NCBI GenBank assembly: GCA_027859055.1
Contig: JAQIBO010000022.1
Coordinates: forward strand, 1-29,834
Reading direction: 5' to 3'
DNA length: 29,834 nucleotides
DNA from: Spirochaeta sp.
GTDB taxonomy: Bacteria; Spirochaetota; Spirochaetia; DSM-27196; Alkalispirochaetaceae
In this document: in pieces, positions 14,827 through 23,208 of the stretch
Position numbering within the stretch: position 1 is the first letter of the stretch
Layout of the letters: every line of letters begins with the position of its first letter
Made by a program: the position numbers and the translations under genes
Notes under the pieces: generated by a model
The model's database searches: none
The model's input: only the letters and a program-made list of their open reading frames with translations
What the model was told of the DNA's origin: nothing

Positions 14827-15362
14827 TGAGTAATGCAGTAATGGCACAGTCGCCGAAGAAAGCTACGGGATATCGGAAACATACGATCAGCCTCCTGGTC
14901 GCCAACCGCCCGGGTGTCCTGATCCGGATCAGCCTTGTATTTGCCCGGCGCGGATACAACCTGGACAGCCTGGTAGTATCGCCGTCCAACGACGAAGCGT
15001 TTTCGATGATGAACATCGTTGCCTCAGGAGATGAGAAAACGCTGGACCAGATCCTCAAGCAACTCAACAAGCTGATCGATGTGGTCCATGCGACGGACCG
15101 GACGGGAGAAGACATCCTGCAACGGGAACTGGCGCTCATCAAGGTAGCGTGTCCGCAGGAACAGCGCAGTGAACTGCTCCAACTGGTACATGCTCTCAAA
15201 TGCGACACCGTGGACCTGACAGAAGACAGCATCATCTTACAGATGACCGGTTCAAGCGAACGCCTTGACAGTGTCATAAATGTCCTTGAATCCTATGATG
15301 TACTTGAGCTGATCCGGACGGGCAAAGTACTGATGGCTCGCGGGAATCAGCAAACCGCGTAA
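14826..15362 (+). CDS. ilvN: Acetolactate synthase small (regulatory) subunit
   Basis: A 178-residue regulatory subunit. It has an N-terminal ACT domain (HTISLLVANRPGVLIRISLVFARRGYNLDSL, roughly 18-90) followed by the AHAS small-subunit C-terminal domain (ELALIKVACP onward). It activates IlvB and confers valine feedback inhibition. The ACT glycine-turn segment NRPGVL is intact. ATG 14826 overlaps the ilvB stop, with GGAG six bases upstream; ATG 14841 is an alternative. The length is typical of the longer IlvH/IlvN type. Confidence 0.95.
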   Translation: MSNAVMAQSPKKATGYRKHTISLLVANRPGVLIRISLVFARRGYNLDSLVVSPSNDEAFSMMNIVASGDEKTLDQILKQLNKLIDVVHATDRTGEDILQRELALIKVACPQEQRSELLQLVHALKCDTVDLTEDSIILQMTGSSERLDSVINVLESYDVLELIRTGKVLMARGNQQTA

Positions 15363-15378
15363 AAAGATGGGAGAAGCA

Positions 15379-16800
15379 ATGAAACGAAATCTGTTTAATA
15401 CCGTTTGGGATCTGCATAAGGTTGGGACGCTGGAGTCCGGACAGGATCAAATTTTTGTCGGATTGCACCTTATTCACGAGGTGACCTCCCCGCAGGCGTT
15501 CCAGATGCTCGAGGAGCGGGGGCTCAACGTTCTGCGGCCGGACCGGACGTTCGCAACGGTGGACCACATTGTACCGACCGCGGACCAGGAACGCCCGTTT
15601 AAGGACAAGCTTGCCGAAGAGATGATGCAGGCGATCGAACGGAACACGGAAAAACACGGCATCGAGTTTTTCGGTCTGCGTACGGAGTCCCAGGGAATTG
15701 TTCACATAATCGGTCCGGAACTTGGCCTCACCCAGCCGGGAATGACGATCGCCTGTGGTGACAGCCACACGTCCACTCACGGTGCGTTCGGGGCGATCGC
15801 CTTTGGTATCGGCACCTCCCAGATTCGGGATGTCCTGGCGACGCAGACGATGGCGCTCAGTCGACCGAAGGTGCGCAAGATCAACGTCACCGGACGTCTG
15901 CAACCCGGCGTCTACGCCAAGGACATCATCCTCCGAATTATCGCTGACCTCGGTGTAAACGGGGGAATCGGCCACGCCTACGAGTACAACGGTGAGGCGA
16001 TCCACGCCCTGAGCATGGAAGAGCGGATGACGATCTGTAATATGAGCATTGAGGGCGGTGCACGCGTCGGGTACGTTAATCCTGACGAGACGACGATCGA
16101 CTACATCCGTGGTCGTCGATACGCGCCCCGGGGTGAGGCGTTTGAGCGGGCTGCAGAGTTCTGGCGGAGTGTTGCCAGCGGTCCCGATGCGGAATATGAC
16201 GATGTGTATGAGCTCGACGCAAATAGTCTCAGCCCGATGGTCACCTGGGGGATTACCCCCGGCCAGGCGATCGCCGTGGATGAACGGATCCCCGCTCTCG
16301 CAGACGTTCCTGACGATCAGCGGGAAATTGCCGCGAAGGCGCTGGACCACATGGGGTTTGGCGAACAGGACCCGATTCTCGGAAAGAAGATCGACGTGGC
16401 GTTTCTCGGCAGTTGCACAAACGGACGGATCAGCGACCTGCGCGAGGCGGCGCGCATCGTCAAAGGACATAAAGTCGCCAAAAACGTGCGCGCGTTTGTG
16501 GTCCCCGGTTCCAAACAGGTTGCCACGCAGGCGGAGCGCGAAGGACTGCCGGAGATATTCCGCGAGGCCGGCTACGAATGGCGCGGCGCCGGCTGTTCCA
16601 TGTGTCTTGCGATGAACCCGGACAAACTCAACGACCGGGAGATCTCAGCGTCCAGTTCCAACCGGAACTTTGTCGGCCGCCAGGGGTCGCCGAGCGGACG
16701 AACACTTCTGATGAGTCCGGCGATGGTTGCAGCAGCGTCGATCGCCGGAGAGGTGCGGGATATTCGTGAGTTTGCCGGCGTGCCGGAGCCGGTGGCGTAA
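15379..16800 (+). CDS. leuC: 3-isopropylmalate dehydratase large subunit
   Basis: A 473-residue [4Fe-4S] dehydratase subunit that, with LeuD, isomerises 2- to 3-isopropylmalate in leucine synthesis. The cluster ligands are in place: C346 in GSCTNGR, and C406 and C409 in GAGCSMCLAMN. The CGDSHTSTHGAFG substrate-site segment and SSSNRNFVGRQG near the C-terminus are also typical. I chose ATG 15379 because GGGAG sits six bases before it and MKRNLFNTVWDLHKV matches the family start. ATG 15367 lacks a ribosome-binding site. It is 16 bases after ilvN. Confidence 0.96.
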   Translation: MKRNLFNTVWDLHKVGTLESGQDQIFVGLHLIHEVTSPQAFQMLEERGLNVLRPDRTFATVDHIVPTADQERPFKDKLAEEMMQAIERNTEKHGIEFFGLRTESQGIVHIIGPELGLTQPGMTIACGDSHTSTHGAFGAIAFGIGTSQIRDVLATQTMALSRPKVRKINVTGRLQPGVYAKDIILRIIADLGVNGGIGHAYEYNGEAIHALSMEERMTICNMSIEGGARVGYVNPDETTIDYIRGRRYAPRGEAFERAAEFWRSVASGPDAEYDDVYELDANSLSPMVTWGITPGQAIAVDERIPALADVPDDQREIAAKALDHMGFGEQDPILGKKIDVAFLGSCTNGRISDLREAARIVKGHKVAKNVRAFVVPGSKQVATQAEREGLPEIFREAGYEWRGAGCSMCLAMNPDKLNDREISASSSNRNFVGRQGSPSGRTLLMSPAMVAAASIAGEVRDIREFAGVPEPVA

Positions 16801-16815
16801 AAAGGAGACACGGTA

Positions 16816-17442
16816 ATGCAGGAAATAAAAGAAGCGATTAAGCACGTGAAGGGAACCGGGATGGTCATTCGCGGTAACGATATAGACACCGACCAGATTA
16901 TACCGGCCCGGTTTATGAAGGTGGTGACTTTTGACGGCCTCGGTGAATACGCGTTTTACGATCTTCGGTTTGACCCGCAGGGCGGATTGAAACCGCATCC
17001 GTTCAACGATGAGAAGTACGCGGGAGCGTCGGTCATGTTTGTGAATCGCAACTTCGGGTGCGGGTCATCCCGGGAACACGCTCCGCAGGCGCTGATGCGT
17101 GCGGGAATCAAAGCGGTGGTCGGCGAATCCTTCGCGGAGATTTTTGCCGGAAACTGCACCGCAATGGGAGTTCCAACGCTTACCCTCCCCGGAGATGTTC
17201 TGAACGCAATTATGGATCAGGTCGAGGCCGACCCGAGTATCCCCGTTTCGGTTGACCTCCCCTCCTCCACGTTGACCGTAAACGGTACGGAACACAGTTT
17301 TGATATGGCTCCCTCCTATCGGAGCGCGCTGATCGCCGGAAACTGGGATTCCACCTCGGTGTTGCTATCCAACATCGATGATATTCAGAACCTGGCCGGC
17401 CGACTGCCGTACCTGCGCGATTACACGCCGGTCACCGCGTAG
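16816..17442 (+). CDS. leuD: 3-isopropylmalate dehydratase small subunit
   Basis: A 208-residue swivelling-domain partner of LeuC. Visible motifs are RGNDIDTDQIIPARFMK (19-35) and the substrate-binding FGCGSSREHAPQAL, followed by AVVGESFAEIFAGNC. AAGGAG precedes the ATG at a normal distance, and the gene begins 15 bases after leuC. The C-terminal third resembles the longer bacterial LeuD type rather than the shorter archaeal form. Confidence 0.95.
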   Translation: MQEIKEAIKHVKGTGMVIRGNDIDTDQIIPARFMKVVTFDGLGEYAFYDLRFDPQGGLKPHPFNDEKYAGASVMFVNRNFGCGSSREHAPQALMRAGIKAVVGESFAEIFAGNCTAMGVPTLTLPGDVLNAIMDQVEADPSIPVSVDLPSSTLTVNGTEHSFDMAPSYRSALIAGNWDSTSVLLSNIDDIQNLAGRLPYLRDYTPVTA

Positions 17443-17474
17443 GCCCACACGAGAAAAAAGAAAGGATACCCCTC

Positions 17475-19151
17475 ATGGCAGAATCATTGAACAGACGATC
17501 CCGGATAATGACCCAGGGAGTTGAACGAACCGCCAACCGGGCGATGCTTCGTGCGGTCGGAGTTGGGGATAACGATTTTTCCAAACCGATTATCGGCATC
17601 GCAAGTGCGGGAAGCGATGTCAGCCCCTGCAACATGCACCACGATCAAATCGCGCTGATGTCCAAAACCCGTCTGAAAGAGCTCGGTGCGATGCCGATGT
17701 CGTTCCACACGTTTGTGGTAACAGACGGTGAGGCGATGGGACACGAGGGAATGAAGGCGTCGCTGATATCCCGCGAGACGATCGCAGATGTGATTGAGCT
17801 TGATGCCCGGGGACATCAGATGGACGGTCTCCTCGGAATCGGCGGCTGCGACAAGACGATTCCCGGTACGGTCATGGGGCTTGCGCGAATGAATGTGCCC
17901 TCAGTGTTTATCTACGGAGGAACGATCGCCGCCGGCATTTACCAGGGCAAAAAAGTCGATATCGTCAGCGCTTTTGAGGCGGTCGGGGCGTATTCCGCCG
18001 GTAAGATCACCGAGGAGGAACGCCACGGTATCGAAGCCGCGGCGTGTCCCGGTGCCGGGGCGTGCGGTGGCATGTACACCGCCAACACGATGGCCGCGGC
18101 GATGGAGGCGCTGGGAATGGGCATTCCCGGAAACGCCTCGGTGCCCGCTGTCAGCCCCCACCGCAAGTGGGTGATGGAGGCCAGTGCCGACGCGTTGCTC
18201 GGATGCCTGAAAGAGAATATCACCCCCCGGGATATCATGACGAAGCACGCGTTTGAGAACGCAATTCGTGTCGTCATGGCGCTGGGCGGAAGCACAAACT
18301 CGGTACTTCACATGCTTGCCCTGGCCCATGAGGTTGACGTTGATCTGACAATTGAGGAGTTCAACCACTTTTACGACACAACGCCGATCCTGACCGATAT
18401 GAAGCCTGCCGGGCAGTACGTGATGGAAGACCTGTATCAGGTTGGTGGCGTACAGGTTGTGATGAAGATGCTTCTGGATCGCGGTATGCTGCATGGTGAC
18501 TGTCTGACCGTTACCGGCAAATCACTGGCGGAGAACCTTGCCGACGTGAAGGTCGATCTTTCCGGGCAGGACGTGATTCGCTCCTTCGACAACCCCGAGC
18601 AGGTGCGCGGACCGATCGCGATTCTGAAGGGAAATCTTGCCGAAGAGGGCGCGGTGGTCAAAACGTGCGGCCTGAACGAGTTTGAACATCGCGGTCCGGC
18701 ACGGGTCTTTGACCGTGAAGAAGAGGCGCTTGATGCGATTCTGAACGACGGGGTTTCCGCCGGTGATGTAGTGGTGATCCGATACGAGGGACCCAAAGGG
18801 GGCCCGGGGATGCGGGAGATGCTCTCTCCCACCGCCGCGATCGCCGGTGCCGGCCTGGGAAAAGATGTTGCCCTGATTACCGACGGGCGGTTCTCCGGCG
18901 GGTCTCACGGGATGGTTGTGGGCCACGTGGCGCCGGAGGCGCAGGTGGGCGGCATGATCGGACTTCTGAACGACGGAGATATCATCACGATCAGTACGCG
19001 CAATAAAGAGTTGTCAGTCGGTCTGTCCGAGGAAGAAGTAGCGCGGCGGCGCGCCGCATGGAAAGCGCGGGACAACGGCTATCACCGCGGGGCGCTGTGG
19101 AAGTTCGCGCAACTCACCAGCTCTGCAAGCAAGGGGGCGGTCACCAGTTGA
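17475..19151 (+). CDS. ilvD: Dihydroxy-acid dehydratase
   Basis: A 558-residue iron-sulfur dehydratase that makes the 2-oxo acid precursors of Val, Leu and Ile from dihydroxy acids. The three cluster cysteines are C52 (SPCNMHH), C125 (GGCDKTIPG) and C197 (CPGAGACGGMYTANTM). The magnesium/carbamylated-lysine region and the C-terminal DGRFSGGSHGMVVGHVAPEA segment are intact. AAAGGA precedes the ATG. It closes the operon; ilvC, leuA, leuB and an aminotransferase are not in this window. Confidence 0.97.
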   Translation: MAESLNRRSRIMTQGVERTANRAMLRAVGVGDNDFSKPIIGIASAGSDVSPCNMHHDQIALMSKTRLKELGAMPMSFHTFVVTDGEAMGHEGMKASLISRETIADVIELDARGHQMDGLLGIGGCDKTIPGTVMGLARMNVPSVFIYGGTIAAGIYQGKKVDIVSAFEAVGAYSAGKITEEERHGIEAAACPGAGACGGMYTANTMAAAMEALGMGIPGNASVPAVSPHRKWVMEASADALLGCLKENITPRDIMTKHAFENAIRVVMALGGSTNSVLHMLALAHEVDVDLTIEEFNHFYDTTPILTDMKPAGQYVMEDLYQVGGVQVVMKMLLDRGMLHGDCLTVTGKSLAENLADVKVDLSGQDVIRSFDNPEQVRGPIAILKGNLAEEGAVVKTCGLNEFEHRGPARVFDREEEALDAILNDGVSAGDVVVIRYEGPKGGPGMREMLSPTAAIAGAGLGKDVALITDGRFSGGSHGMVVGHVAPEAQVGGMIGLLNDGDIITISTRNKELSVGLSEEEVARRRAAWKARDNGYHRGALWKFAQLTSSASKGAVTS

Positions 19152-19198
19152 CCGCCGGCGATAGCTGATCGCTGCCCCGCCCAGAGCTGACCGCTGCC
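19146..19198 (+). repeat. Three imperfect copies of an AGCTGACCGCTG-like motif
   Basis: AGTTGACCGCCG (19146-19157) overlaps the ilvD stop. AGCTGATCGCTGCC (19163-19176) and AGCTGACCGCTGCC (19185-19198) follow; the last two differ at one base and are 22 bp apart. This fills the gap before the convergent glnS stop. The likely origin is slippage or small duplication. Confidence 0.4.
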
Positions 19199-19201
19199 GG
19201 A

Positions 19202-19219
19202 CCGCGGCCTGTGCCGCGG
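19202..19219. terminator. GC-rich hairpin between convergent ilvD and glnS
   Basis: CCGCGGC (19202-19208) and GCCGCGG (19213-19219) form a perfect seven-base stem with loop CTGT, directly beside the glnS stop. Neither strand has a T-run after it, so it is at best a weak or factor-dependent bidirectional terminator, or an mRNA-end stabiliser. Confidence 0.35.
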
Positions 19220-19220
19220 G

Positions 19221-20948
19221 TCAGCCTTCGTTTTCGCGCTTGTTCCGGAGCACCCGCGCCCAGCTGTCCTTGAGCGTTACTGCCCGATTGAAGACAAGAT
19301 GTTCAGGTGTGCTGTGACGAATGTCGCCGCAGAAGTAGCCGATTCGTAAAAACTGAACCGACTGCCCGGCGGGTACCTCCGCAAGGGCGGGCTCCACAAA
19401 GCCGTTCGTCGTCCGTAACGAGTTTGGATTGAGGGCGCTGAGGAAATCCTCGTCGGGTCCGACGTCTTCCGGATCCTCCCGGTCAAACAGGGATTCGTAA
19501 AAACGGATCTGCGCCGGCTTCGCGTGTTCCTGCGTGACCCAGTGAAGCGTTCCTTTGACTTTTCGCCCGTCCGGGCTGTCACCGCCGCGCGTTTCCGGAT
19601 CATAGGTGCACTTCAATTCAACGACGGCGCCGCTCTCATCTTTGATCACCTCGTTACAGGTCACGAAATAGGCGTATTTGAGGCGGACCTCTTTCCCCGG
19701 CGCAAGGCGAAACCACTTTTTGGGCGGGTCTTCAAGAAAATCCTCGCGTTCAACATACAGATTTCCCGTAAACGGCATTTGCCGCGTTCCCCCTGATTCG
19801 TCTTCGGGGTTGTTGACCGCCGCAAACCAGTCCACCTCGCCGTCGTGCCAGTTGGTGATCGTCAGATTTATGGGGTCGGTGACCGCCAGGTATCGCTCGG
19901 CACGCGTATTCAGATCCTCACGCAAACTGTATTCGAGAAGTGCCAGATCGACGGTACTGTTTGTCTTGGATACACCGATTTTGCGACAGAAATTGCGGAT
20001 CGCTTCCGGGGTGTACCCCCGGCGGCGAAGTCCGCTTACCGTTGGCATTCGCGGATCGTCCCAGCCGTCGACGTGCCGCTCCTGTACGAGACGCAGGAGC
20101 TTACGTTTGCTCATAACCGTATAGGTCAGATTCAGTCGGGCAAATTCGATCTGCCGCGGTGTCGACGGGACCGGAAGGTTCTCGATAAACCAGTTGTACA
20201 GGGGTCGATGGTTTTCAAACTCCAGAGTGCAGATTGAGTGGGTTACTCTTTCTATTGCATCGGACTGGCCGTGGGCAAAATCGTAGGTCGGATAGATGCA
20301 CCACGTGTCGCCCGTTCTATGGTGATGGGCGAGACGAATCCGGTACATCGCCGGATCCCGCATATTGATGTTGGGATGGGCCATGTCGATCTTCGCCCGC
20401 AGGATCATCGCGCCGTCGGGATATTCTCCTGCCCGCATTCGCCTGAAAAGATCCACGCTTTCCGCCGCCGGGCGATCCCGCCACGGACTGTTCCGGCCCG
20501 CTTCGGTTGGCGTCCCGCGGTATTCCCGGATCTGATCGGCGTTCAGTTCGTCAACGTATGCCTTGCCCTGTTCGATCAGGTATGTTGCCCAATCATAGAG
20601 CTGCTCAAAGTAATCCGAGGCGAAGTACTTGCGATCCTCCCAGTCAAATCCGAGCCATCGAATATCGGTCTGAATCGATTCGACGTATTCCACTTCCTCT
20701 TTGCTGGGGTTGGTATCGTCGAAACGGAGGTTGCACGTACCGGAGAAATCTTCCGCGATACCGAAATTGAGTACGATCGATTTGGCGTGACCGATATGAA
20801 GATACCCATTGGGCTCCGGCGGAAAGCGCGTCCGGATGCGGCCGTCGTTCTTCCCGGCATCGCGATCCTCAACGACGATTGTGCGAACAAAATCGAGACC
20901 GGTTGTCTCCCCTGCTGCGCTCTCCGCGGAGCGTGATTCGTGTGACAC
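19221..20948 (-). CDS. glnS: Glutaminyl-tRNA synthetase
   Basis: A 575-residue class Ic synthetase that charges tRNA-Gln directly. It has the signature PPEPNGYLHIGHAK with HIGH at 51-54, LRFDDTNP, and the KMSKS equivalent VMSKRK at 278-283. The C-terminal beta-barrel anticodon-binding domain ends with the family's GYFCxD-like segment. Fully bacterial GlnRS is widespread in proteobacteria and some other groups, while many bacteria use GatCAB instead. The start is GTG 20948 with AGGAG about nine bases upstream. It follows the HD-domain gene by 21 bases, probably on one transcript. Confidence 0.96.
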   Translation of the reverse strand: MSHESRSAESAAGETTGLDFVRTIVVEDRDAGKNDGRIRTRFPPEPNGYLHIGHAKSIVLNFGIAEDFSGTCNLRFDDTNPSKEEVEYVESIQTDIRWLGFDWEDRKYFASDYFEQLYDWATYLIEQGKAYVDELNADQIREYRGTPTEAGRNSPWRDRPAAESVDLFRRMRAGEYPDGAMILRAKIDMAHPNINMRDPAMYRIRLAHHHRTGDTWCIYPTYDFAHGQSDAIERVTHSICTLEFENHRPLYNWFIENLPVPSTPRQIEFARLNLTYTVMSKRKLLRLVQERHVDGWDDPRMPTVSGLRRRGYTPEAIRNFCRKIGVSKTNSTVDLALLEYSLREDLNTRAERYLAVTDPINLTITNWHDGEVDWFAAVNNPEDESGGTRQMPFTGNLYVEREDFLEDPPKKWFRLAPGKEVRLKYAYFVTCNEVIKDESGAVVELKCTYDPETRGGDSPDGRKVKGTLHWVTQEHAKPAQIRFYESLFDREDPEDVGPDEDFLSALNPNSLRTTNGFVEPALAEVPAGQSVQFLRIGYFCGDIRHSTPEHLVFNRAVTLKDSWARVLRNKRENEG

Positions 20949-20969
20949 TGTTACTTACTCCTGCCTCAA

Positions 20970-21545
20970 TCAGTCATCCGTACCGGCCAGGCCGATCTCC
21001 GCTGCAACCGTCTGCATTCCCGCAAGCGTCTCGGCGATCACGTCGTCAACCGGTTCACCAAGGAGTTCCGCACCCTGGGTGATTACCTCGCGGTTGGCAC
21101 CCGCGGCAAAGGACTTGTCCTTCCACTTCTTCTTGACCGACTTCGGTTGCATGTCCAGGATGCTCTTTGACGGACGTACGAGCGCGGTTGCCGTGATCAA
21201 ACCGGTCAGCTCGTCGATAGTATAAAGCACCTTTTCCATCGGTTGCTCCGGCTTGTCATCGGTGAACATACCCCAGGCGTGACTGCGAATCGATCGGATC
21301 CAGTCCGCCGGCCACCCCGCCTCAGTCAGTATTTCCGTGGTTTTGGCGCAGTGCTGGTCAGGGAACTGTTCCCAGTCCAGATCGTGGAGGAGACCGATAA
21401 GTCCCCATTTTTCCTCGTCCTCCCCCCATTTACGGGCGTAGTGCCGCAGCACCGCCTCCACCGCCTGGGCGTGATGAATGAGGCTTTCCGATTTGGTATA
21501 CGTAGTCAGGAGGGTCATTGCGTCGTTTCTGTTGGGCGTTGCCAT
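20970..21545 (-). CDS. HD-domain (predicted phosphohydrolase) protein
   Basis: A 191-residue protein with an HD-type metal site: H24/H25 (SLIHHAQAV), H54-D55 (GLLHDLDWEQFPDQH) and H65 or H89 (IRSHAWG). This arrangement is that of small standalone HD hydrolases; the substrate is unknown. The C-terminal half is helical. I chose ATG 21545 over the TTG at 21563 and the ATG at 21518. None has a Shine-Dalgarno, but a -10 box ends seven bases before 21545. It precedes glnS by 21 bases. Confidence 0.82.
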   Translation of the reverse strand: MATPNRNDAMTLLTTYTKSESLIHHAQAVEAVLRHYARKWGEDEEKWGLIGLLHDLDWEQFPDQHCAKTTEILTEAGWPADWIRSIRSHAWGMFTDDKPEQPMEKVLYTIDELTGLITATALVRPSKSILDMQPKSVKKKWKDKSFAAGANREVITQGAELLGEPVDDVIAETLAGMQTVAAEIGLAGTDD

Positions 21546-21552
21546 GCCGTAC

Positions 21553-21581
21553 AGAATACACAAAACGGTACTGGATTGAAA
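21553..21581 (-). promoter_or_regulatory. Candidate promoter for HD gene-glnS, possibly leaderless
   Basis: On the minus strand, TTTCAA (21576-21581) and TATTCT (21553-21558) are 17 bp apart. The -10 ends seven bases before ATG 21545. The -35 matches poorly and the -10 well. Confidence 0.35.
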
Positions 21582-21602
21582 GCGGCCGCGGCAGATACTC
21601 AG

Positions 21603-21614
21603 CCACCCGGGTGG
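21603..21614. repeat. Twelve-base perfect palindrome in the intergenic gap
   Basis: CCACCCGGGTGG is its own reverse complement and lies between the J-domain-like gene and the HD gene, upstream of the HD promoter. It could be an operator or chance in GC-rich DNA. No T-run follows, so it is not an obvious terminator. Confidence 0.3.
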
Positions 21615-21670
21615 ATACCAGCGTATTCACTCAGCGTACCGGGGCAACCGCCGTAACGGCCTCCTGCCGG

Positions 21671-22402
21671 TTATCCGTCCAGACCGATCCGGTCCGGCGG
21701 CAGTTCAGACTCCGCTGATATCCAGCGCATCATCTCGCGAAGCTCCCCGAAAACCGGCGGCGCGTCGCGCCGTTGATCGGGAAAGACGTGATCCACATAC
21801 GCAAGGATGTCCCGGGCGATATCCCTCGTCGCCTCACGTTGCAGGTCCTGATATCGAATCAACAGATCGAGGCTGCGAAACAACAGTTTTCGCAGCAGGA
21901 AATAGCGCGAGGCGTGGCGGTCCTGCACGGCAAAACTGCCGGGATGCAGCAGAAATGGCGTGAGCACCCGCGGAGCCGTACGGTTATAGGCGTACGCCCA
22001 GTAGATAACCGTGCGGATGATCTGCGCGTTCCGCCGCCGCAGAGCGGGACGTGTGCGAACGCGCCAGCGCTCCAGACCGAGAGAACGGAACCGGTACAGC
22101 GAGGCGTACAGCGCGGGGCGCGGCGGGAGATCATCGGGCAGCCCAAGATCCCGCAGAACGGCGAAGGGATCGACGGACTGTCGAATTGAGGAAATCGACC
22201 GGCGATCGGCCCATTCTGTCCGGTACAATGCAAAAACGTGCTGAAAACGGACAAATCGGGAACCGTCGTCACCGGTCAGATCGGGATGCAACGCGCGCGA
22301 ACCGCGTCGGTAAATCCGATCAAGTTCGGCCTGGCTGTTCGGCGGCGCTTCCCGAAGCTGAGAGAAGAGCCGGTCAAGATCCTGAAAATGTTCATCATTC
22401 AT
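21671..22402 (-). CDS. J-domain-like protein of unknown function
   Basis: A 243-residue protein. The N-terminal part (about 10-65) resembles a DnaJ J domain: a helix with AELDRIYRRGSRAL, the HPD tripeptide at 39-41 (ALHPDLTGDD), then a helix with FQHVFALYRTEW. The HPD motif stimulates Hsp70 ATPase in known J proteins. The rest is arginine-rich and helical with no glycine-rich or zinc-finger region, so it is not DnaJ itself. The partner Hsp70 cannot be told. The ATG at 22402 overlaps the stop of the upstream phosphoesterase-like gene by ATGA. Confidence 0.75.
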   Translation of the reverse strand: MNDEHFQDLDRLFSQLREAPPNSQAELDRIYRRGSRALHPDLTGDDGSRFVRFQHVFALYRTEWADRRSISSIRQSVDPFAVLRDLGLPDDLPPRPALYASLYRFRSLGLERWRVRTRPALRRRNAQIIRTVIYWAYAYNRTAPRVLTPFLLHPGSFAVQDRHASRYFLLRKLLFRSLDLLIRYQDLQREATRDIARDILAYVDHVFPDQRRDAPPVFGELREMMRWISAESELPPDRIGLDG

Positions 22403-23160
22403 CGGGATGAAGCATCTCCTCCAGATTTGTTTTCTTCATTCTCCGACGCGCGGGCAGGATAAACGAGAACGGTTTCCAGCGGTTCTCCTGCATTCACGCT
22501 GATAAGGCGAATCGCCCCGCGTTCCGTACCAAACGGCGGGGTTCCATGACTGTGCAGACCTGCAGGGTGCTGCGGTCCCCGGCCGGACCACCCTCCGGAG
22601 AACAGTGAAATCCGGAGACGGTGACGGCCGGCGCGGTACGCCGATAGTATCTCTTCAATCTCGTCGGCGTTTGTGATCGGTGACTGTGTGTGTGGTTGAT
22701 CAGAGTCGGGAAGCAAAGACCGATGCGAAAACAGGAGGAGATCGTTGCAACTTTCGCCTCGTACTACCGCCCGGTGCAAATCGTGCAACTGCGACTGAAG
22801 CCACAGGAGCTGTTCCTCCGCAAGGGTGCCATCCGCGCTGTCGATGAGCAGGAGCGGTACACCGGCGACGCGTACAAGGCGATCGAGATACCGGTACGGG
22901 GGATCGATGCGGTATCTCCGCCCGAACGCCTCAAAAAAGGCGGTGCGGTCATCTCCTTCGCCGGGTGTGAACACGGCGTCCACAGCGCCCTCGGAGACCG
23001 TTCCCGCGACCTGCTTGTACACACCCCTGCGGGGATCCGCCGCAATATCCCCGGTACACACCACCAGATCCGCATTGGCGGTCTGCGCGTGGCCCAACGC
23101 CCACGAAAAGTGATCATTTCCAAGGGGCGCCCGAATGTCGGCGATATGGATCAACTGCAC
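22399..23160 (-). CDS. Calcineurin-like phosphoesterase-fold protein lacking metal motifs
   Basis: A 253-residue protein that follows the metallophosphoesterase layout with the ligands changed. LIHIADIRAP keeps D8 but has R where DxH needs His. VVCTGDIAAD keeps GD (37-38). FTPGEGDDRTAF (65-75) replaces GNH(D/E). LLLFSHRSLL keeps one His (146). LFSGGWSGRG (186-195) replaces GHxH. LLIDSADGTLAEEQLLWLQ is a typical family segment. Catalysis is doubtful. I chose GTG 23160, since upstream frame lacks family character and a -10 box ends seven bases before it. Start confidence is moderate. Confidence 0.72.
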   Translation of the reverse strand: MQLIHIADIRAPLGNDHFSWALGHAQTANADLVVCTGDIAADPRRGVYKQVAGTVSEGAVDAVFTPGEGDDRTAFFEAFGRRYRIDPPYRYLDRLVRVAGVPLLLIDSADGTLAEEQLLWLQSQLHDLHRAVVRGESCNDLLLFSHRSLLPDSDQPHTQSPITNADEIEEILSAYRAGRHRLRISLFSGGWSGRGPQHPAGLHSHGTPPFGTERGAIRLISVNAGEPLETVLVYPARASENEENKSGGDASSR

Positions 23161-23167
23161 GGGCGAC

Positions 23168-23196
23168 AGTATGGCGTAATAGACCGAAAATGTGTA
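23168..23196 (-). promoter_or_regulatory. Candidate promoter for the phosphoesterase-like gene, possibly leaderless
   Basis: On the minus strand, TACACA (23191-23196) and CATACT (23168-23173) are 17 bp apart. The -10 ends seven bases before GTG 23160, and no Shine-Dalgarno is present. Confidence 0.35.
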
Positions 23197-23208
23197 TGCA
23201 TTACTGCA

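Noticed and set aside
15274..16470. Long minus-strand frame (398 codons) opposite leuC
   Set aside because: It is a shadow of leuC and ilvN with no motifs and no ribosome-binding site.
22690..23208. N-terminal extension of the small RluA-like protein
   Set aside because: It is antisense to the phosphoesterase-fold gene; the family N-terminus begins at ATG 23209.
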